Assembly: GCA_015057025.1 (NCBI GenBank)
Contig: SVFD01000001.1
Coordinates: 310,001 to 374,000, forward strand
Reading direction: 5' to 3'
Source: Lachnospiraceae bacterium
Lineage (GTDB): Bacteria > Bacillota > Clostridia > Lachnospirales > Lachnospiraceae
Length of the DNA: 64,000 nt
The notes beneath the pieces were generated by a model, which ran no database searches, was not told where the DNA came from, and was given only the letters and a program-made list of their open reading frames with translations. Made by a program: the position numbers and the translations under genes. This document shows, in pieces, positions 9,241 to 18,618 of this stretch (positions within the stretch are counted from its first letter, which is position 1; every line of letters starts with the position of its first letter).

Positions 9241-10110
9241 ATGAAGGGTATTATTCTTGCCGGAGGTTCCGGAACACGACTTTATCCGCTGACGAAAGCA
9301 ATTTCAAAGCAAATTATGCCGGTATATGACAAGCCGATGATTTATTATCCGTTGTCTATTTTAATGTTGGCCGGAATTCAGGACATTTTGATTATATCTA
9401 CTCCCAGAGATTTGCCGGTTTTTAAAGAACTATTCGGTGACGGTTCACAATTGGGACTTCGTATGGATTATGCGGAGCAGGCATATCCCAGAGGGCTTGC
9501 AGATGCATTTATTATCGGAGAGAAATTTATCGGCGATGATAGCGTGGCATTGATTCTTGGGGATAATATTTTTTATGGACAGAGTTTCTCTAAGGTGCTT
9601 AGAGAGGTGGCATCAATGGAAAAAGGAGCTACTATTTTTGGGTACTATGTAAGAGATCCCAGAGAGTATGGCGTAGTGGAATTTGATGAAAACGGTAAGG
9701 CTTTGTCGATTGAAGAAAAGCCGGAACATCCAAAGAGTAACTATGCAGTGCCCGGTTTGTATTTTTATGATAACGATGTAGTTGAAATCGCTAAAAATGT
9801 GAAGCCTTCAGCCAGAGGTGAGATAGAAATTACCAGCATTAACAATGAATACCTAAGAAGGGGAGAGTTGAATGTAAGAACACTGGGCCGTGGCTTTGCA
9901 TGGTTGGATACAGGTAATCATGATGCGCTTCTTGATGCATCTGATTTTGTGGCAGCGTTCCAGAAACGTCAGGGATTGTATATTTCATGTATTGAAGAAA
10001 TTGCATATAAGCGTGGTTTTATTTCTAAGGAACAGTTATTGGCATTGGCAGAACCTTTAATGAAAACAGCTTATGGTCAGTATTTGATTGAGGTTGCGAA
10101 CGGTCTGTAG
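9241..10110 (+). CDS. rfbA: Glucose-1-phosphate thymidylyltransferase
   Basis: A 289-residue nucleotidyltransferase making dTDP-glucose from dTTP and glucose-1-P, the substrate of RfbB. It carries [11 protein letters not shown] at the N-terminus, [11 protein letters not shown], the EKPEHPKSN sugar-site segment and the [15 protein letters not shown]-terminal motif. Length fits the short homotetrameric RmlA type. AAGGAG lies ~7 bp before the ATG. The glucose-1-P it needs is the product of the phosphoglucomutase at 20738. Confidence 0.96.
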   Translation: MKGIILAGGSGTRLYPLTKAISKQIMPVYDKPMIYYPLSILMLAGIQDILIISTPRDLPVFKELFGDGSQLGLRMDYAEQAYPRGLADAFIIGEKFIGDDSVALILGDNIFYGQSFSKVLREVASMEKGATIFGYYVRDPREYGVVEFDENGKALSIEEKPEHPKSNYAVPGLYFYDNDVVEIAKNVKPSARGEIEITSINNEYLRRGELNVRTLGRGFAWLDTGNHDALLDASDFVAAFQKRQGLYISCIEEIAYKRGFISKEQLLALAEPLMKTAYGQYLIEVANGL

Positions 10111-10137
10111 GATTTGACGAAAAGGAAGAATACAATA

Positions 10138-11364
10138 ATGGATAAGAAAGTAAGAAACACAGCAATTGTTTCCGTGATTATTTCTATACTTCTGATTTTG
10201 TCTGTAGTTTTACTGATAAATGGTTTAGAAAAAGGAAAAACATCTTATCCGACAGTCCCCGGTGCGGCGGAGAATGTAGAGACGCAAACTGCGTCGGAGG
10301 AAGATAAAAGCTTTTTAAACGATACCGATTTTTTGGACGAATATCAACCCTATGCCGGTGAAATAAGAGATGATGGAAAACAGAAACTTTCGCTTTTAAT
10401 CAGTTCGGTGGAAAGGGATTTGCGTGTTCGTGTAATTGATGAAGATGGGAATTCTGTTGAAGGTGAAAAATTCTATATCACGGTGGAGGGCATCGGAGAA
10501 TATAAAGATTTAGATGCAGACGGATACATTTATATTGCAGGCATTAAACCGGGGAGCTATTATGTTTCATTGCAGGATGTAGATGATTACGAAGTGCCGG
10601 AAAAGGTTAAGGTCAGTGTAAAGGACAAGATTGAGTTTGCCAAATTAGACGATATTTCGTATTTGATTAAAACCGAGGATGAAATTGATGCAGAAGCAGA
10701 AGATACTGCAAATCATGAGGTGGAAGCAGATGCAACGGAGCATACCGGAGCGTGGAATGATAAGCAAAATGCAGTACTGGGTATTGATGTTTCAAAGTGG
10801 AATAGAAATATTGATTGGGAAGCAGTGAAAGCATCCGGTGTGGAATTTGTAATTATCAGATGCGGATACAGAGGTTCTAAAACCGGAGCGCTGGTTGAAG
10901 ATCCGTATTTCAAACAAAATATAGAGGGTGCAACAAAGGCTGATTTGAAGGTGGGTATTTATTTTTTTACTCAGGCGATAAATCAAAGTGAAGCTATTGA
11001 AGAAGCAAGTATGGCTTTGAGCCTTATAGAAGGTTATGATTTAGACTATCCGATTTTTATTGATACGGAAGGCTCCGGAGGCCGGGCGGATAGTTTGGAT
11101 ACGGCTACCAGAACGGCTGTGTGCCAAGCATTTTGCGAAACGGTGGAATCCGCAGGATATAAAGCAGGTGTTTATGCAAGCCGTAATTGGTTTTATAACA
11201 AGGTAGACGACGATATGTTGTCCCAATATAGCATTTGGGTTGCAGAGTATCGGGAAGAGCCGTTGTACACCGGTCGATATGATATGTGGCAGTATACATC
11301 ATCGGGTCAGATTGATGGTATAGAAGGCCGTGTAGATTTGAATTTATCCTTTGCAGACGGATAA
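10138..11364 (+). CDS. Membrane-anchored GH25 muramidase, short paralogue
   Basis: 408 residues: a short cytoplasmic start, one transmembrane helix (~10-30), an extracellular prealbumin-like module (~80-170), a linker rich in Glu/Asp, and a GH25 lysozyme domain from ~214 to the end with GIDVSKW (D217) and D-T-E (D309, E311). The region before the catalytic domain aligns with the same part of the large GH25 protein (both have ...KTEDEI...VEDT-like segments), marking the two as paralogues. The ATG at 10138 is chosen because it follows an AAGGAAG and gives a clean signal-anchor; a TTG 24 bp upstream lacks a binding site. It sits between rfbA and rfbC in one operon, suggesting wall remodelling for polysaccharide assembly. 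Confidence 0.87.
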   Translation: MDKKVRNTAIVSVIISILLILSVVLLINGLEKGKTSYPTVPGAAENVETQTASEEDKSFLNDTDFLDEYQPYAGEIRDDGKQKLSLLISSVERDLRVRVIDEDGNSVEGEKFYITVEGIGEYKDLDADGYIYIAGIKPGSYYVSLQDVDDYEVPEKVKVSVKDKIEFAKLDDISYLIKTEDEIDAEAEDTANHEVEADATEHTGAWNDKQNAVLGIDVSKWNRNIDWEAVKASGVEFVIIRCGYRGSKTGALVEDPYFKQNIEGATKADLKVGIYFFTQAINQSEAIEEASMALSLIEGYDLDYPIFIDTEGSGGRADSLDTATRTAVCQAFCETVESAGYKAGVYASRNWFYNKVDDDMLSQYSIWVAEYREEPLYTGRYDMWQYTSSGQIDGIEGRVDLNLSFADG

Positions 11365-11435
11365 AATTATGATTTTAGTTTGTACGAAGGAAATTATATT
11401 TCTTTGAAAAAAATAAAAACAGTGAGGAAAAGAAG

Positions 11436-11987
11436 ATGGGTAAATTTCAAGTGGAAACTTGTGAAATAGAAGGCTTAAAAATCATTACTCCAACCGTATT
11501 CGGAGATGAAAGAGGCTATTTTATGGAGACTTATCAGTATGAGGATTTTAAGGCGGCCGGAATCGATGTAACTTTTGTTCAGGACAATCAGTCTGCATCC
11601 AAGAAGGGTGTTTTGCGAGGCTTGCATTTTCAGATTAATTATCCTCAGGATAAACTGGTTCGTGTTATCAGCGGTGAAGTATATGATGTTGCCGTGGACT
11701 TAAGAGAAGGTTCGCCCACATACGGACAGTGGCATGGAGAATTGTTATCTGCTGAGAATAAAAAGCAATTCTTTATCCCGAAGAACTTTGCTCACGGTTT
11801 TTTGGTGCTTTCCGAATATGCGGAATTTTGCTATAAATGCACGGATTACTATCATGCAAATGATGAGGGAGGATTGCTTTGGAGCGATCCGGAAATCGGC
11901 GTAAAATGGCCTATTCCTGAAGGTGTGGAGCTTACAATCTCCGATAAGGATAAAAAGTGGGGTTCCATTAAAGATTTGAAGAAATAG
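11436..11987 (+). CDS. rfbC: dTDP-4-dehydrorhamnose 3,5-epimerase
   Basis: A 183-residue cupin-fold epimerase acting after RfbB. It shows the family motif set: FGDERGYFMETY, QDNQSASKKGVLRGLHFQ (catalytic His in RGLHFQ), the central VAVDLREGSPTYG and IPKNFAHGFLVLS. Length is normal. A GAGG-containing binding site precedes the ATG. The next enzyme, the RfbD reductase that yields dTDP-L-rhamnose, is not in the window, so the final sugar is inferred only. Confidence 0.95.
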   Translation: MGKFQVETCEIEGLKIITPTVFGDERGYFMETYQYEDFKAAGIDVTFVQDNQSASKKGVLRGLHFQINYPQDKLVRVISGEVYDVAVDLREGSPTYGQWHGELLSAENKKQFFIPKNFAHGFLVLSEYAEFCYKCTDYYHANDEGGLLWSDPEIGVKWPIPEGVELTISDKDKKWGSIKDLKK

Positions 11988-12017
11988 AAAGAATACTCCT
12001 GAAAGAAGGGATTAGAT

Positions 12018-13031
12018 ATGGCGGAAAACAAAACTTCTGCAAAAAAAGGATTTCCGAAGTGGTTGGGAATTGTATTAATTATTGTGGTGGCTGTCATTGC
12101 AATGGCAATTCTCCTTCTTCATCACAATCCGCTGGCGGATCCAAAAGAAGAAATTATTAAAAAATTATTTGCATGTGCGGTTATTTTTGTGGCGGTAATA
12201 GGAGCAACGACACTTTATGATAAAATTGTAATTTTACCACAAGAATTGTTGCAAAACAGAAAATTAATATGGAAGCTTGCAAAGAATGATTTTAAGACCA
12301 GATATGCGGGTTCTACCATGGGACGTGTTTGGGCCTTTGTTCAGCCGGTGGTAACGGTCTTGATGTATTATTTTGTGTTTGGCGTTATTTTCCCGGCAAA
12401 GGCGCAATTGGTTGCAAGCGGAATTGAAGCACCTTATGTGCTTTGGTTGACGGCAGGACTGGTTCCATGGTTTTATTTTTCGGAAGCTTTGGGAAACGGT
12501 ACTTCTGCATTGGTGGAATATAATTACCTTGTTAAACAGGTAGTGTTTAAAATCAGTATATTGCCGATTATCAAGGTGATTGCTGCAACTTTTGTACATG
12601 TGGCGTTTGCGGGAATTTTACTGATATTCTATTTCTGCTATGGTTTTGCACCGAGTTTATATTTGCTTCAGCTGGTGTATTTCAGTTTTTGCATGTTTGT
12701 ATTGGTTTTGGCTATTAGCTATACAACTTGCGCAGTAGTAGTATTTTTTAAAGATTTAACACAGATTATACAGATCGTATTACAGGTGGGAATGTGGGCC
12801 ACTCCTATTCTTTGGGACTTAACATACTTACCTGAAAAATACAGAATTTTATTTAAATTAAATCCGGTATACTATATTGTGAACGGTTATCGAAGCGCAT
12901 TATTTGAGAAACAATGGTTTTGGGATGATTTTTATTCCACAATGTATTTTTGGATTACCACGGTTGTAATTTTTGGAATCGGAACATTGGTATTTAAGCG
13001 CTTGAAAGTTCATTTTGCGGATGTATTGTAG
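12018..13031 (+). CDS. Polysaccharide ABC exporter, permease (Wzm/TagG-like)
   Basis: 337 residues with an ABC-2 type membrane domain. The core (from ~85) has the amphipathic lead-in LIWKLAKNDFKTRYAGSTMG, typical of Wzm/TagG/RfbA-type permeases, followed by six helices. Unusually, ~80 extra residues with two additional hydrophobic helices precede it. It works with the ATPase encoded 23 bp downstream to move a finished lipid-linked glycan across the membrane. SD GAAGGG upstream. Confidence 0.88.
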   Translation: MAENKTSAKKGFPKWLGIVLIIVVAVIAMAILLLHHNPLADPKEEIIKKLFACAVIFVAVIGATTLYDKIVILPQELLQNRKLIWKLAKNDFKTRYAGSTMGRVWAFVQPVVTVLMYYFVFGVIFPAKAQLVASGIEAPYVLWLTAGLVPWFYFSEALGNGTSALVEYNYLVKQVVFKISILPIIKVIAATFVHVAFAGILLIFYFCYGFAPSLYLLQLVYFSFCMFVLVLAISYTTCAVVVFFKDLTQIIQIVLQVGMWATPILWDLTYLPEKYRILFKLNPVYYIVNGYRSALFEKQWFWDDFYSTMYFWITTVVIFGIGTLVFKRLKVHFADVL

Positions 13032-13054
13032 AAGGATTTTATAACGGAGTATAC

Positions 13055-14392
13055 ATGGAAACAAAAAATACTGAATTAATGGATAATAAAATAGATGACA
13101 GGCCGATCGCCATTTCGGTAGAAAACGTAAGCAAGGTTTATAAGCTCTTTAAAAAACCGGCTGATCGTGTTATTGATGCATTGCATTTGGCTCCTTGGCG
13201 AAAGGTGCCACAGCACCATGCATTGAATGATGTGAGTTTTGAAGTGCGTCAAGGTGAGATGGTGGGAATTATCGGAACAAACGGTTCCGGTAAATCTACA
13301 ATTCTTAAGATTATTACAGGTGTATTGCATCCGACAAAAGGTGATGTAAAAGTAAACGGTCGTATTTCTGCTCTTTTAGAGTTGGGGGCAGGGTTTAATC
13401 GTGAATATACCGGTATTGAAAATATTTATTTGAACGGAACCATGATTGGCTTCAGTAAAGAAGAAATTGATGCAAAACTGAAAGATATATTAGATTTTGC
13501 GGATATTGGCGACTTTGCATATCAGCCTGTTAAAACTTATTCTTCCGGTATGTTTGTACGTTTGGCATTTGCGGTGGCAATTAACATTGAGCCGGAAATT
13601 CTGATTGTAGATGAGGCACTTGCGGTAGGTGACGTTTTCTTCCAAGCTAAGTGTTATCGTAAATTCGATGAGTTTAAGAAACTTGGTAAGACTATTTTGT
13701 TTGTAAGTCATGATTTGAGCAGTATTGTAAAATATTGTGACAGAGTTGTTTTGTTAAACAAGGGAACGAAGCTGGGAGAAGGCAAGGCCAAAGAAATGAT
13801 TGATATTTACAAGCAGGTACTTGTGGATCAATATGATGAGGCAGCAATCGCAGAAAATAAAAATAGCGGTGTTTTATTGGATCAGGGGGCGAATCCTGAT
13901 TTGCTGGAATACGGTTCAAAGAAAGCAGAGATTACGGATTGTTATATCACGGATGATAAGGGGAAACACACCAATGCCATTATAAAAGGTTCGACTTTTA
14001 CCATTCATATGAAGGCTAAGTTTTTGGAACGCGTTCAGGCTCCTATTTTTGCTTTTACCATTAAGAACGCAAAGGGTACGGAAATTACCGGAACAAATAC
14101 CATGTTTGAACGGGCGTTTATGGAATCGGTAGATAAAGGCATTTGTAAGGAAATCACATTTAAGCAGAAAATGGACCTGCAGGGAGGCGAATATCTTTTA
14201 TCGCTTGGTCTGACCGGCTATGAAGGAAGTGATTTTACCGTATATCACAGATTATATGACGCAATTAATATTACGGTTATTTCAGATAAGGATACGGTAG
14301 GCTTCTATGATATGAATTCCCAAGTGGAGGTAATAAACGCTGAACGAGACGGCGACAAAGACAATATTGTAAAAATGCCCAGAGCGAAGTAA
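13055..14392 (+). CDS. Polysaccharide ABC exporter, ATPase with carbohydrate-binding tail (Wzt-like)
   Basis: 445 residues. The ABC domain (~15-245) has Walker A GTNGSGKST, signature YSSGMFVRLAFAVA, Walker B EILIVDEALAVGD and the switch histidine in FVSHD. A C-terminal ~170-residue beta domain (~270-430) matches the Wzt_C type, which in E. coli O8/O9a binds the capped non-reducing end of the polymer before export. Its presence predicts that the polysaccharide here is terminated by a specific cap, and the next gene is a candidate capping enzyme. Confidence 0.88.
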   Translation: METKNTELMDNKIDDRPIAISVENVSKVYKLFKKPADRVIDALHLAPWRKVPQHHALNDVSFEVRQGEMVGIIGTNGSGKSTILKIITGVLHPTKGDVKVNGRISALLELGAGFNREYTGIENIYLNGTMIGFSKEEIDAKLKDILDFADIGDFAYQPVKTYSSGMFVRLAFAVAINIEPEILIVDEALAVGDVFFQAKCYRKFDEFKKLGKTILFVSHDLSSIVKYCDRVVLLNKGTKLGEGKAKEMIDIYKQVLVDQYDEAAIAENKNSGVLLDQGANPDLLEYGSKKAEITDCYITDDKGKHTNAIIKGSTFTIHMKAKFLERVQAPIFAFTIKNAKGTEITGTNTMFERAFMESVDKGICKEITFKQKMDLQGGEYLLSLGLTGYEGSDFTVYHRLYDAINITVISDKDTVGFYDMNSQVEVINAERDGDKDNIVKMPRAK

Positions 14393-14424
14393 AAAAGCGG
14401 ATGCAAGGAGCATTGGAGGAAAAG

Positions 14425-16497
14425 ATGCAGGAGCAAATCGGCAAAATTATTCTTGATAAGAAATATTATCCCGGTGTGGATTTATATTGTGACGGTACAA
14501 TTGAAGACGAGATTCTTACTATTGTAAAAAATGAAAAGCCTGATAATTATCGTAAAGTGATAGAAGAACGGGCAAGTTGGCCGATTTTTTATCATCTTTC
14601 TTCTTTGCGTGAAAATATTGTGGAGTGGCTTCCTATCGGCAAGAGTGATAAAGTATTGGAGGTTGGTTCCGGTTGCGGTGCAATTACCGGTGCTTTGGCG
14701 CGGAAAGCAGGAAGTGTTACCTGCATTGATTTATCACGTAAGAGAAGTATGATTAATGCTTACAGACATCAGGACATGGATAATATTTATATTCATGTAG
14801 GGAATTTTAAGGATGTTGAGAAGGATTTGGATTGTGATTATGACTATGTTATGCTCATAGGTGTTTTTGAGTATGGACAGGGCTATATGGGTTCGGAAAC
14901 TCCTTACGAAGATTTTATGAATATCCTGAAGAAACATTTAAAGCCCGGCGGACATATGGTGATTGCCATTGAAAACAAGTTGGGACTTAAGTATTTCGCA
15001 GGCTGCAGGGAGGACCATTCCGGTAAATATTTTGACGGAATTGAGGATTATCCCACGAAAGAAGGCAGCGCCAGAACCTTTTCGCGAAAAGGGCTGGAAG
15101 CTATTTTGGATAAGTGCGGCGTTGAGGAATATTCTTTTTATTATCCGTATCCCGATTATAAATTTCCTACTACAATATTTTCGGACAGAAAGCTTCCGAA
15201 AATGGGCGAGTTGTATCAGAATATCCGTAATTTTGACCGTGAAAGAGTTCTTTTGTTTGATGAGCAGAAGGCCTTTGACATGGTTATCAGAGAAGGCATG
15301 TTTCCTCATTATTCCAATTCCTATATGATTGTAACCGGTCCTGAGCTTGGAACGGAGTATGTAAAATATTCCAACGACAGGGCACCGGAATTTGCAATAC
15401 GTACGGATATTGTAAAAGATGCTAACGGGCATTTTGTGGTGAAGTACGGAATGACAAAGGATGCAGATGCTCACATTACCAATATGGAGGCTATGAGCAA
15501 GGCGCTGGAGTCTGCTTATAAGGACACCGGGCTTTGTATAAATCGTTGTGAGAGAAAAGATGGTCTGGTATTTGAATTCCTTGACGGTGTTACCTTGGAA
15601 GAAATGCTGGATGAATGCATTATAAAAGAACAAAAAGAAAGCTTTCTTTCTTTGATAGACAGATACAGAAATATTTTGATGGCCGGAAGTGACAGTAACG
15701 TGGCAGACTATGATTTGATTTTTCAGAATATCATGGTTGACGGTGAAAAATGGACGGTTATTGATTATGAATGGACATTTGATAAAAAGATTTCGGCAGA
15801 TATTTTGTTCCGAAGAGCTTTGTATTGCTATTTTGCAGATCGTAAAACTAGGGAAAAGGCAAAAGAATGGCTTACAGAAAAATATCCCAATGAGCAACTG
15901 ACAGAAGGCGAAGTGTGGGAAAAGGTTTTGAATGCCGAGAGGGAGTTTCAGAAATACGTTCAGGGTGATTATATGGCGGCTTCCGAGATTCGTCATGCTA
16001 TCGGAAATCCTGTATATTCTCTAGAATATTTGCTTGATTGCATTGGTTCCAAAGAGAGGATTCAGATATATGAAGATACCGGCAAGGGATTTTCGGAAGC
16101 GGAATCTTATTTTGTGGAAAAAGTCAGAAGAAATGGTACAGAAATTACATTTGATATAAAATTAAAACGAGATTTAATAAATGTAAGAATCGACCCTGCT
16201 AATCGACCTTGTATTCTCAATATACAGTCAGTCACATTAAACGGACAGGAAATCGTGACGGAATTAACCGGAAAGGGAAGAAACGGTAAAGGTGCTCACA
16301 ATGGAGTGAGACTTTCAGAGACTGCCTTCTTCTTTGGTAACGGAGATCCCCATTTTAAGTGGAATGTTTCGAAACTGACAGAGAAAAAGGATGGGGTATT
16401 GCACATACAGATGCAGGTTGATTATATATCGGCAGAAAGTGCTGCTTGTTTGCAGAATGGTCTGCGTATCAAAGGGAAGCTTGAAAGTGGAAGGTAA
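14425..16497 (+). CDS. Methyltransferase-kinase fusion, WbdD-like chain terminator candidate
   Basis: 690 residues in at least three parts. The N-terminal class I SAM methyltransferase (~60-250) has VLEVGSGCGAITG (~78-90) and HLKPGGHMVIAIEN. The middle domain (~320-500) looks like a protein/sugar kinase fold: VVKY lysine (K340), FEFLDG hinge, D-Y-D-x4-N (D428, N435) and IDYEW (D447). The C-terminal ~180 residues are beta-rich and of unknown role. The same order (methyltransferase then kinase) is known in E. coli WbdD, which phosphorylates and methylates the chain end and sets O-antigen length. It follows the Wzm/Wzt pair directly. GGAGG 5 bp before the ATG at 14425 decides this start over the ATG at 14401. 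Confidence 0.75.
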   Translation: MQEQIGKIILDKKYYPGVDLYCDGTIEDEILTIVKNEKPDNYRKVIEERASWPIFYHLSSLRENIVEWLPIGKSDKVLEVGSGCGAITGALARKAGSVTCIDLSRKRSMINAYRHQDMDNIYIHVGNFKDVEKDLDCDYDYVMLIGVFEYGQGYMGSETPYEDFMNILKKHLKPGGHMVIAIENKLGLKYFAGCREDHSGKYFDGIEDYPTKEGSARTFSRKGLEAILDKCGVEEYSFYYPYPDYKFPTTIFSDRKLPKMGELYQNIRNFDRERVLLFDEQKAFDMVIREGMFPHYSNSYMIVTGPELGTEYVKYSNDRAPEFAIRTDIVKDANGHFVVKYGMTKDADAHITNMEAMSKALESAYKDTGLCINRCERKDGLVFEFLDGVTLEEMLDECIIKEQKESFLSLIDRYRNILMAGSDSNVADYDLIFQNIMVDGEKWTVIDYEWTFDKKISADILFRRALYCYFADRKTREKAKEWLTEKYPNEQLTEGEVWEKVLNAEREFQKYVQGDYMAASEIRHAIGNPVYSLEYLLDCIGSKERIQIYEDTGKGFSEAESYFVEKVRRNGTEITFDIKLKRDLINVRIDPANRPCILNIQSVTLNGQEIVTELTGKGRNGKGAHNGVRLSETAFFFGNGDPHFKWNVSKLTEKKDGVLHIQMQVDYISAESAACLQNGLRIKGKLESGR

Positions 16498-16499
16498 GT

Positions 16500-18566
16500 A
16501 TGCTTGGTAAGTTGAAGCGAAAAGTTCAAAACAGAATGGTTGCCCGTTGCTTTCGGGAGTATAGCCAACAATTGAATAAGCAACAACATGTCTATGATGA
16601 GTTCATGCAAAAAAAAGGCAAAGAACTCTTGGAGAAGTACGCATCAAAAGAGACAAAGCTTACGGCAAGACATGTAAAAGTTTCTGAATTGAAAGATATA
16701 TTGCTGAGTGGAGAAAGAATACAGGAAGATGTGTTGATTGTAACAAGGGGAGAAGGTATTTTGGCCCCTGTTGCTACCAATGTGATTCTTTCTTATTTCG
16801 AAGAAGAGCCGGAGATTATTTTATTTTATCCGGGAGAGGATGTTTGCATCGGCAAGGCGGCGGATTTGGAACGTTTTCATAAAGAAGGAGTTAAGCTTTC
16901 ACAGAGGTGTTATCCTAATTTGAAGCCTATTCCTTCGGAAGAAACCCTCTTTTCGTATATGTATATGGGCAATGTATGGGCAGTCAGAAAGAATGCTTTA
17001 CAGAATCTTAATTTTTTACAGACGGAAGATACTGATATTTTTCAGTACGATCTTTTGTTAAAAATATGGGAAAAGAACGGAAGCGGGGCAATAAAGGAAC
17101 TTCCGGAAATTCTTTATCACAAGTTTTTATCAAACGAAGAGGATGGCAAAATTATTTCCAGAGAGGAAATGGAGACAAAATTACGTGTAGAGGACCCTTT
17201 CTATGGAAATGAAGAAAAGTATGATTCCATAAAAGAAGAAGCCTGCAGACGCAGAGGCATATCCATGACCATGAAAAGAGAAAACGGGTACGGATATCAG
17301 GTGTATGAAATAAAAGAGCCTCTGCCTTTGGTAAGTATTTTAATTCCTTCTAAAGATAATCCGCAGGTTTTAAAGACCTGTATCGCTTCTATTTATGAAA
17401 GAAGTACTTATAAAAATTTCGAAATCATTGTAGTGGATAACGGCAGTAATGAAGTAAATCGTCAGGAGATTGAAACTTTCAGAAAGCAATACCCGTTTGA
17501 ATATATTTATCATCCCATGGAGTTTAATTATTCCGCCATGAATAATATGGCTGCAAAACAAGCAAAGGGCAGTGTTTTGTTACTTTTAAATGATGATATG
17601 GAAGTGGTAAGCGCAGACTGGCTTGAACGCATGGTGGGTCAGGTACAAAGAGAAGGAGTTGGCGCAGTGGGTGCCAAGCTTTTGTATCCGGGAACAACTT
17701 TGATTCAGCATGTAGGCGTTACCAATGCGGTAGACGGCCCTGTGCATAAGCTTCTTAGGAAAGATGATACACAATCCTACTTTTATGGAAGAAATAAACT
17801 GGTTTATAATGTTTTGGGCGTGACCGGTGCTTGTCTTATGGTCAAAAAAGAATATTATGATAAGTTGGGCGGTCTGAAAGAGGATTTAAGAATTGCCTAT
17901 AATGACGTAGATTTATGTCTTTCTTTATTTGAAATGGGATTAAGAAATGTGGTGCGAAACGATGTTGTTTTATATCACCATGAATCTTTGAGCCGTGGGG
18001 CAGACGTAATGTCGGAAGAAAAGATGCAACGTCTGAAAAAAGAAAGAGACTATCTGTATAAGTGCCATGAATGGGTATATTGTACGGATCCTTATGTGGG
18101 TGCAAACAACACCGGAGGAGAAGAGTTTGGCTTGTATTTTGATGTGGATACAGATGGTGAAGCTCCCATAGCGGAAGCAACAAAGGATTATTCCGTTTAT
18201 CCGGCCGGACTTCATGTTGGTATTGACAGAGCCGAAAAAGAGATTGTTATAAAAGAAGGCGAAGAACCTTTTTATGTGATACAGGGCTTCGTGGTTGCTC
18301 CGGAAGCGGATAATTGCAGATATGTGTTTGAATTGGTTTTACAGGGAGAGGAAAATAAATATGTAATCCCTATTGTAAAGAAATTACGTCCGAATATGTC
18401 TGCTGGATTTCCCAATGCAAGACATTTGGATTTATGCGGTTTTATGATAAAACTGCCGAAGGACAAGTTGCCTAAAGGAACCTACCACATTTGTGTATAC
18501 GGAGCTGACAGATGCTCCAGACAGAAGCTTTTTCAGAAAACGGAAAGATTTTTGCATGTGGAATAG
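16500..18566 (+). CDS. Family 2 glycosyltransferase with long N-terminal region
   Basis: 688 residues. The first ~270 residues are not a recognised domain but include a helical, charged start. A GT2 (GT-A fold) domain spans ~275-530: VSILIPSKDNPQVL, IIVVDNGSN, the DxD-type LLNDDMEVV, and NDVDLCL near the acceptor site. The last ~130 residues form a beta-rich domain like the one at the end of the preceding protein. It starts 2 bp after that gene's stop, so the two are coupled. It likely adds one sugar of the repeat or chain on the cytoplasmic face; the sugar cannot be told. Confidence 0.85.
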   Translation: MLGKLKRKVQNRMVARCFREYSQQLNKQQHVYDEFMQKKGKELLEKYASKETKLTARHVKVSELKDILLSGERIQEDVLIVTRGEGILAPVATNVILSYFEEEPEIILFYPGEDVCIGKAADLERFHKEGVKLSQRCYPNLKPIPSEETLFSYMYMGNVWAVRKNALQNLNFLQTEDTDIFQYDLLLKIWEKNGSGAIKELPEILYHKFLSNEEDGKIISREEMETKLRVEDPFYGNEEKYDSIKEEACRRRGISMTMKRENGYGYQVYEIKEPLPLVSILIPSKDNPQVLKTCIASIYERSTYKNFEIIVVDNGSNEVNRQEIETFRKQYPFEYIYHPMEFNYSAMNNMAAKQAKGSVLLLLNDDMEVVSADWLERMVGQVQREGVGAVGAKLLYPGTTLIQHVGVTNAVDGPVHKLLRKDDTQSYFYGRNKLVYNVLGVTGACLMVKKEYYDKLGGLKEDLRIAYNDVDLCLSLFEMGLRNVVRNDVVLYHHESLSRGADVMSEEKMQRLKKERDYLYKCHEWVYCTDPYVGANNTGGEEFGLYFDVDTDGEAPIAEATKDYSVYPAGLHVGIDRAEKEIVIKEGEEPFYVIQGFVVAPEADNCRYVFELVLQGEENKYVIPIVKKLRPNMSAGFPNARHLDLCGFMIKLPKDKLPKGTYHICVYGADRCSRQKLFQKTERFLHVE

Positions 18567-18618
18567 TTTCGGGAGAGTTGCTGTCTTTTATGAATGATAA
18601 AAAGCGTGGAGGCTTTAT

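Noticed and set aside
14401-14424. ATG at 14401 as start of the methyltransferase-kinase
   Set aside because: It has no SD, and the added codons contain the GGAGG that serves the ATG at 14425.
14938-15996. 352-codon minus-strand ORF
   Set aside because: It lies fully inside the methyltransferase-kinase gene in antisense, with no SD and an implausible composition.
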